From the NCBI GenBank assembly GCA_946480635.1, contig CAMLKV010000004.1, positions 1-18,251 of the forward strand: DNA of 18,251 nucleotides, read 5' to 3'. Below the pieces are notes generated by a model. The model worked only from the letters and a program-made list of their open reading frames with translations. It was not told the origin of the DNA and ran no database searches. Made by a program: the position numbers and the translations under genes. Of this stretch, positions 14,157 to 18,251 are shown one piece after another (positions within the stretch are counted from its first letter, which is position 1; the number at the start of each line of letters is the position of its first letter). The stretch comes from an uncultured Flavobacterium sp. (GTDB taxonomy: Bacteria > Bacteroidota > Bacteroidia > Flavobacteriales > Flavobacteriaceae).

Positions 14157-14792
14157 ATGCAATTAAAAAAAATAAATCCCAACCTTCAGCAAGCGCTTGT
14201 TGAAAATGGATTAACAGATCCAACAGACATTCAAAAAGATTGTTTTAGTACACTAAAAAGTGGTGCTGATGCAGTTGTTATAATGCCAGAAGGAGAGGGT
14301 AAATCTACAACAATCGCTTATACTGTTATTCAAAAGATTGAAAAAGCAGTTGGTGAATCTACAAGAGCTTTAATTATTGTTAAAGATAAAGAAGCGGTGT
14401 TGGAAATGGTAGATATGTTTCAAAAGTTTGGGAAGTACACTAATTTGAGAGTAATTGGAGTGAATGATAAAACAGATATCGACGACGAAAAAAATATTAT
14501 TTCGGCGGGAATGGATGTTTTAATTGGGACGCCAAATAAAATAAATGCCATGTTTTCAGGAGCTGGTTTCAATATGAATACGATTAAAATATTTGTGGTT
14601 GATGATGCCGATGAACTTTTCAAACTACGTTTGGAACCAATTATTCAAAGATTGTCCATGAGTGTTGAAAAAACACAACGATTATTTTTTGCTTCTCAAT
14701 TAACAGAAAGAATAGAAATCCTTGCAGATAAAATCATGATTGATCCATTCCTTTTTGGGGTTGATGATTATGAAGAGGAAGATGATGAATAA
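14157..14792 (+). CDS. Single-domain degenerate DEAD-box-like protein
   Basis: A 211-residue protein resembling only the first RecA domain of a DEAD-box RNA helicase; the second is absent. In order: a good Q motif (LTDPTDIQ, 19-26), a P-loop MPEGEGKST (43-51) where AxTGSGKT is usual, no clear motif Ia, GTPNKI (124-129) for motif Ib, VVDDADELF (147-155) where DEAD is expected, and FFASQLTERI (177-186) where SAT is usual. Motif II thus has Asp for the catalytic Glu. It ends in an acidic tail (DDYEEEDDE). Nucleotide binding is plausible; helicase activity is not. The ATG at 14157 is preferred over an in-frame TTG at 14136 that overlaps the regulator's last codons. It lies 7 bases after the regulator and 20 before the DUF2007 gene, so all three are probably co-transcribed. 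Role unknown. Confidence 0.85.
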   Translation: MQLKKINPNLQQALVENGLTDPTDIQKDCFSTLKSGADAVVIMPEGEGKSTTIAYTVIQKIEKAVGESTRALIIVKDKEAVLEMVDMFQKFGKYTNLRVIGVNDKTDIDDEKNIISAGMDVLIGTPNKINAMFSGAGFNMNTIKIFVVDDADELFKLRLEPIIQRLSMSVEKTQRLFFASQLTERIEILADKIMIDPFLFGVDDYEEEDDE

Positions 14793-14812
14793 AATTAAAA
14801 AAGATAAAAGCT

Positions 14813-15031
14813 ATGGCATTAATGAAAATATTTTCTGGAAGTCAAATTTTGGCACAAGCTTTACAAGTTAAACTGGAAGCAGCTGAAATTTCTACAGTAG
14901 TTAAAAACAATATTCAATCAGGAATTATTGCTGGCTTTGGGACATCGGGTCAGGCAGTTGAAGTTTTTATTGAAAAACATGATTTGATAAAAGCCAACCT
15001 AATTATTGAAGAGTTTAAGATGAGTATTTAA
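14813..15031 (+). CDS. DUF2007-family small protein
   Basis: A 72-residue cytoplasmic protein of the DUF2007 family, annotated in databases as putative signal-transducing proteins though no activity is established. It has the family's ferredoxin-like beta-alpha-beta pattern: LMKIFSGSQILAQALQVKLE (strand and helix, 3-22), AAEISTVVKNN (second strand, 23-33), a Gly-rich loop IIAGFGTSG, then VEVFIEKHDLIKANLIIEEF (49-68). The start MALMK has a second ATG at codon 4; the first fits the 20-base spacing from the preceding gene. It is the last gene of the unit with the NtrC-type regulator and the DEAD-box-like protein, and a terminator follows after 26 bases. Confidence 0.83.
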   Translation: MALMKIFSGSQILAQALQVKLEAAEISTVVKNNIQSGIIAGFGTSGQAVEVFIEKHDLIKANLIIEEFKMSI

Positions 15032-15057
15032 TATTCTAAAATAACAAAAGATTGAAG

Positions 15058-15080
15058 GACTACCATTGGTAGTCTTTTTT
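15058..15080 (+). terminator. Terminator of the regulator-DEAD-DUF2007 operon
   Basis: GACTACC, loop ATT and GGTAGTC form a perfect 7-bp stem followed by six Ts. It closes the three-gene unit, 26 bases after the DUF2007 stop. Confidence 0.88.
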
Positions 15081-15104
15081 GTATTTTTAAACATTGACTT
15101 ACTT

Positions 15105-15905
15105 ATGAAACAATTCAAATTTTTATTGCTTTCTTTTCTGGGGATTTTTGCAGGTCTCTATGTTATATATGTGAGTTATTTTTATTTTAATCAGGAGGAG
15201 ATGGTTTTTGTTCAATATAAATTGGATGAAAATTACAATTTTAATTTTGAAAATAATTTTGAAGAAGTTAAACTAAAATCCTTTGATGGAAAATATCAGC
15301 ATGGAATTTTATTTAAAGCAAATGGCCCTAAAGGCTTAGTATTTTACCTCCATGGTAATGCAGGAGCAGTTGATAGTTGGGGAAGAATTTCTAAAACCTA
15401 TACCGATTTAGGTTATGATATTTTTATTTTAGATTACAGGAGTTTTGGAAAAAGTGAAGGTGAAATTGAAAATGAAGAACAGATTTTAAAAGATGTACAA
15501 ATAGTATTTGATTCAGTATCAAAAAAATATAAAAAGAACATTATTATTGGTTATTCAATTGGAACTGGAGTAGCGTCATGTTTGGCTTCAATAAGAAAAA
15601 ATGACATCTTAATTTTAAAGGCACCATTTGATAATTTTTTAAAATTCACAGAAGGGAGAGTTCCATATTTTCCTAATTCTTTAAAGAAGTTTCGTTTCGA
15701 AACAGATAAAAATTTAAGTAAAATCAAAACACCTATTTACTTGTTTCATGGAAACAAGGATCAATTAATTTCAGTAGAAAATTCATTTAGACTAAAACAG
15801 GTATTGAAGTCAACAGATAGTCTTTTTATACTTGAAGGTCAGAAGCATTTAGGAATAAATGAAAATGTTGAGTATAAGCAAAAAATTACAGAATTGTTAA
15901 AATAA
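15105..15905 (+). CDS. Membrane-anchored alpha/beta hydrolase (BEM46-like)
   Basis: A 266-residue serine hydrolase with one N-terminal membrane helix (about 6-28, FLLLSFLGIFAGLYVIYVSY) and no obvious cleavage site, so probably anchored with its catalytic domain outside the cytoplasm. The fold is clear: LVFYLHGNAG (78-87, oxyanion hole), the nucleophile elbow GYSIG with S151, D219 in LFHGNKDQLI, and H248 in EGQKHLG, giving a complete Ser-Asp-His triad. It most resembles the BEM46/YfhR-like hydrolases, whose substrates are poorly defined. The start is the ATG at 15105; the open frame extends back to a TTG within the preceding terminator, which cannot be a real start. Its stop is one base from the stop of the convergent P1 peptidase gene. 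Confidence 0.88.
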   Translation: MKQFKFLLLSFLGIFAGLYVIYVSYFYFNQEEMVFVQYKLDENYNFNFENNFEEVKLKSFDGKYQHGILFKANGPKGLVFYLHGNAGAVDSWGRISKTYTDLGYDIFILDYRSFGKSEGEIENEEQILKDVQIVFDSVSKKYKKNIIIGYSIGTGVASCLASIRKNDILILKAPFDNFLKFTEGRVPYFPNSLKKFRFETDKNLSKIKTPIYLFHGNKDQLISVENSFRLKQVLKSTDSLFILEGQKHLGINENVEYKQKITELLK

Positions 15906-15906
15906 T

Positions 15907-17064
15907 TTATTTACTATTTAATCTATTATATTTCTTCATCACTTCCTTTAATATATTATGAGGAATACCATAAAATTTATTATTATTAATACCTTCCATA
16001 TCATCTGCAGCGACTAAAGTATTGATAACAGCTTCTTCAGTTGCTTGAACAGTTGCTTTGAAAATTGGATTTAATTTTTCTTTTGGAAGTACATTCCAAG
16101 TTTGAATCGTTCCTTTTTCATCTAGTTTGGGTTCAGCTGTTGATAAAGCCAAGAAAATTTCACCAGAACTATCATTTGTGAACGTTCCTGTTCTAGCCAA
16201 TCCGTGAGTAATGTGTTTTGCAACCAACTTAAGTTGACTTGGTAAAAGAGGGGCATCTGTTGCAACAAACACAATAGCAGAACCATCTTTTCTTTTAGCA
16301 TCATTAAGTACAGGTTTGTAATCTTTTATTTCCTTGCCCACAGGAACTCCAGAAATCATTAAATCTGATCTTCCTCCAAAATTTGCTTGAATAAAAACAC
16401 CTAAAGTATATTGCTTTCCATCAATAGTAAATGTTCTTGAAGCAGTACCACTTCCTCCTTTAAAATGATAAAGTGCCATACCAGTTCCTCCACCAACATT
16501 TCCTTCCTCAATTGGTCCGCTTTTCGCTTTTTCCAATGCCTCCCAAACATGTTCTTTTTTTACATGAAAACCATTTATATCATTTAACATGCCATCCCAA
16601 GTTTCTGCGACTATAGGTAAACCAAATGAAAAATCGATAAAATCACCTTGAGAGAATTTTTTATAACTCCATTCGCCAATTGCATCTCTAACAGTACCAA
16701 CACTATTTGTATTTGTGATACCAATTGCGCCATAACCAAGACCATAGTCTTCAACGTTTGCAATTCCTGTCATTTCACCATCTCCATTTAAGCTATACCA
16801 TGCAACAGGATAGCTATTCGCTGTTTTTCCTTTAGGAAGTATTACTGTGACACCAGTTCTCACTGGTCCTTTTCCTGGCTCAAGTTTTCCGTTTCCTTCA
16901 ATAATTGTTTTATAACCAACTTCAATTCCAGAAACATCTGTTATGGCATTATTTTTCCCAGTTGTACCATCAAATGGAATTCCGAGATCTCTTGCTCTTG
17001 GTTTTGTTTGAGCGTTGATAATTAATGATGTAACTAAAGCTGTTGTTATAATTATTTGTTTCAT
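15907..17064 (-). CDS. Secreted P1 family (DmpA-like) aminopeptidase
   Basis: A 385-residue member of peptidase family S58/P1, self-processing Ntn-type hydrolases such as DmpA (L-aminopeptidase/D-esterase) and BapA (beta-aminopeptidase). Residues 1-18 are a signal peptide (MKQIIITTALVTSLIINA), so it is exported. The family opening RARDLGIPFDGTTGKNNAIT (23-42) is followed by VSGIEVGYKT, then GYGAIGITNTNSVG, the Gly-rich EGNVGGGTGM (187-196) and FKGGSGTASR. By family knowledge the precursor cuts itself before a Ser that becomes the N-terminal nucleophile; here that is most likely G261-S262 in KDGSAIVFVATDAPLL. The downstream SSGEIFLALST block is also typical. Actual substrate (D-amino acid or beta peptides) cannot be told. 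A 14-bp palindrome lies 9 bases upstream of the start. Confidence 0.92.
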   Translation of the reverse strand: MKQIIITTALVTSLIINAQTKPRARDLGIPFDGTTGKNNAITDVSGIEVGYKTIIEGNGKLEPGKGPVRTGVTVILPKGKTANSYPVAWYSLNGDGEMTGIANVEDYGLGYGAIGITNTNSVGTVRDAIGEWSYKKFSQGDFIDFSFGLPIVAETWDGMLNDINGFHVKKEHVWEALEKAKSGPIEEGNVGGGTGMALYHFKGGSGTASRTFTIDGKQYTLGVFIQANFGGRSDLMISGVPVGKEIKDYKPVLNDAKRKDGSAIVFVATDAPLLPSQLKLVAKHITHGLARTGTFTNDSSGEIFLALSTAEPKLDEKGTIQTWNVLPKEKLNPIFKATVQATEEAVINTLVAADDMEGINNNKFYGIPHNILKEVMKKYNRLNSK

Positions 17065-17072
17065 TTAATTTA

Positions 17073-17086
17073 TTTGATATATCAAA
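17073..17086. promoter_or_regulatory. 14-bp palindrome upstream of the P1 peptidase gene
   Basis: TTTGATATATCAAA is a perfect palindrome 9 bases upstream of the minus-strand start at 17064. A half-site TTTGATA recurs at 17114-17120. The placement suits an operator for a dimeric regulator, but AT-rich palindromes of this size also occur by chance. Confidence 0.35.
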
Positions 17087-17189
17087 CAATTTTATGAATA
17101 AAAAAGAAATTGGTTTGATAAAAAATTGTTAATTCTTTTAAAATTAATAAAAGTTGCTGAGTTTTAGTTCTGAAGTCTTGATTTTCAAA

Positions 17190-17219
17190 TTGCAAAATTT
17201 TTAAATTAAACTATCTTTG
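17190..17219 (+). promoter_or_regulatory. Bacteroidetes-type promoter of the ABC-F gene
   Basis: TTG (17190-17192), a 19-base spacer and TATCTTTG (17212-17219) match TTG-N(17-23)-TAnnTTTG exactly. Transcription would start near 17226, leaving a leader of about 13 bases before the ATG at 17239. Confidence 0.72.
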
Positions 17220-17238
17220 CACCTTCAAAATCGAAAAT

Positions 17239-18251
17239 ATGATTACAGTAAACGATATCGCGGTAGAATTTGGTGGAACAACGCTTTTTAGCGATGTAAC
17301 TTTTGCTATTAACGAGAATGACAGAATTGCCCTTATGGGTAAAAACGGAGCGGGAAAATCAACACTTTTAAAAATTGTAGCAGGAGAAAATAAACCTACT
17401 CGTGGAGGAATTTCGGCGCCAAGCGATGCTGTAATTGCCTATTTGCCTCAACATTTATTGTTAAATGATGATTGTACTGTAATCGAAGAAGCTTCAAAAG
17501 CATTTTCTACAGTTTTGGGAATGAAAGCTGAGATTGATGAAATCAATGAACAATTAACCATTCGTACAGATTATGAAAGTGACGATTACATGAAGTTAAT
17601 TGAGCGTGTATCTGAACTTTCTGAAAAATACTATTCAATTGAAGAAGTAAACTACGAGGCTGAAGTTGAAAAAGTATTAAAAGGATTGGGTTTTGAAAGA
17701 GAAGACTTTACTCGCAAAACATCTGAATTTTCAGGAGGATGGAGAATGCGTATCGAATTGGCCAAAATTCTTTTGAAAAAGCCTGATTTAATTTTACTGG
17801 ATGAGCCTACAAATCACTTGGATATGGAGAGTATTCAGTGGTTAGAAGAGTTCTTAATCAATTCGGCTAAAGCAGTAATGGTAATTTCTCACGACCGTGC
17901 TTTTGTTGATGCGATTACCAATCGTACTATTGAAGTAACTATGGGACGTATTTATGATTACAAAGCTAAATATTCTGATTATTTAGAATTGCGTAAAGAC
18001 AGAAGAATACATCAGCAAAAAGCATTCGACGAACAACAAAAATTTATTGCTGATAATCAAGCATTTATTGAGCGATTCAGAGGTACTTTTTCTAAGACTG
18101 AACAAGTACAGTCACGTGTGCGTATGTTGGAAAAATTGGTTTTGGTTGAGGTTGATGAAGTAGATTCATCGGCACTTAAACTTAAATTTCCTCCATCACC
18201 ACGCTCTGGGCAATATCCTGTTGTTGTAGAAGAATTAACAAAATCATACGG
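17239..18251 (+). CDS. ABC-F family ATPase, 5' part (cut by window edge)
   Basis: The first 337 codons of a cytoplasmic ABC-F protein; the frame is open to the window edge. ABC-F proteins have two ATPase domains on one chain, no membrane part, and act on the ribosome in translation or antibiotic protection. The first domain is complete: Walker A GKNGAGKS (34-41), Q-loop YLPQ, a short arm insertion between about residues 85 and 150, signature FSGGWRMRIELAK, Walker B ILLDEPTNHLDM, and the switch His in ISHDR. The inter-domain linker, charged and helical (RKDRRIHQQKAFDEQQKFI onward), follows, and the second domain begins at VVVEELTKSYG. Housekeeping types (Uup, YheS, EttA-like) and resistance types cannot be separated from this part. 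A perfect promoter lies 20 bases upstream. Confidence 0.93.
   Translation, partial: MITVNDIAVEFGGTTLFSDVTFAINENDRIALMGKNGAGKSTLLKIVAGENKPTRGGISAPSDAVIAYLPQHLLLNDDCTVIEEASKAFSTVLGMKAEIDEINEQLTIRTDYESDDYMKLIERVSELSEKYYSIEEVNYEAEVEKVLKGLGFEREDFTRKTSEFSGGWRMRIELAKILLKKPDLILLDEPTNHLDMESIQWLEEFLINSAKAVMVISHDRAFVDAITNRTIEVTMGRIYDYKAKYSDYLELRKDRRIHQQKAFDEQQKFIADNQAFIERFRGTFSKTEQVQSRVRMLEKLVLVEVDEVDSSALKLKFPPSPRSGQYPVVVEELTKSY

Noticed and set aside
14130..14200. Regulator truncated by a recent frameshift that removed its Fis domain
   Set aside because: Sequence directly after the stop codes for the next protein's conserved Q-motif region; no frame shows helix-turn-helix residues.
15066..15104. TTG start of the alpha/beta hydrolase
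   Set aside because: It lies inside the hairpin of the preceding terminator; the ATG at 15105 begins a normal membrane anchor.

Overview
The window looks like chromosome from a member of the Flavobacteriaceae, most likely Flavobacterium or a close relative. It is AT-rich, uses mainly TAA stops and shows little Shine-Dalgarno use. Several genes are preceded by the Bacteroidetes promoter pattern TTG-N(19-22)-TAnnTTTG. The gene content (GIN-domain/DUF2807 proteins, PadR-PspC pair, DUF4870, a DnaJ with a reduced zinc region, DUF2007) fits that phylum. It holds 18 complete protein genes and one cut by the right edge. I see no rRNA, tRNA, CRISPR array, insertion sequence or phage gene, and no gene-free stretch longer than about 210 bases.

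Layout. (1) 12-950: thioredoxin reductase trxB, ending at a perfect bidirectional palindromic terminator. (2) 1009-6351, all minus strand: an envelope cluster. Reading in transcription order it is a DUF4870 membrane protein, a PadR repressor, a PspC-domain membrane protein, a secreted M23 (LytM) peptidase, a GIN-domain lipoprotein, then (after a terminator and its own promoter) a second secreted GIN-domain protein. A good promoter lies at 6435-6466. (3) 6558-8001, plus strand: a DUF4442 hotdog-fold protein and a TIGR01777 NAD(P)-binding epimerase-like protein. (4) 8005-8676, minus: a YceI-family lipoprotein. (5) 8838-10535, plus: grpE-dnaJ, with a GC-rich REP-like element between them, then a 42-bp perfect palindromic terminator. 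(6) 10659-12892: a two-gene ABC exporter (ATPase plus ABC-2 permease, joined by a TAATG overlap). (7) 12986-15031: a compact three-gene unit of a sigma-54-type AAA+ response regulator without a DNA-binding domain, a one-domain degenerate DEAD-box-like protein, and a DUF2007 protein, bounded by a promoter and a terminator. (8) 15105-15905 plus and 15907-17064 minus: a membrane-anchored alpha/beta hydrolase and a secreted DmpA-like P1 peptidase, facing each other with one base between. (9) 17239 to the edge: an ABC-F ATPase.

How the genes work together. grpE and dnaJ supply the cochaperones of DnaK. The PadR/PspC/M23/GIN cluster reads as an envelope-sensing and envelope-remodelling operon, in which the PspC protein carries an N-terminal helical domain of the kind found beside PadR regulators. 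The most unusual unit is 12986-15031. Its regulator keeps phosphorylation and ATPase motifs but has lost the Fis-type helix-turn-helix and carries GAFTSA in place of GAFTGA, and its partner is a DEAD-box-like RecA domain with altered motifs I, II and III. That unit and the PadR/PspC cluster are the best candidates for incompletely described biology here. The rest is ordinary core-genome content.
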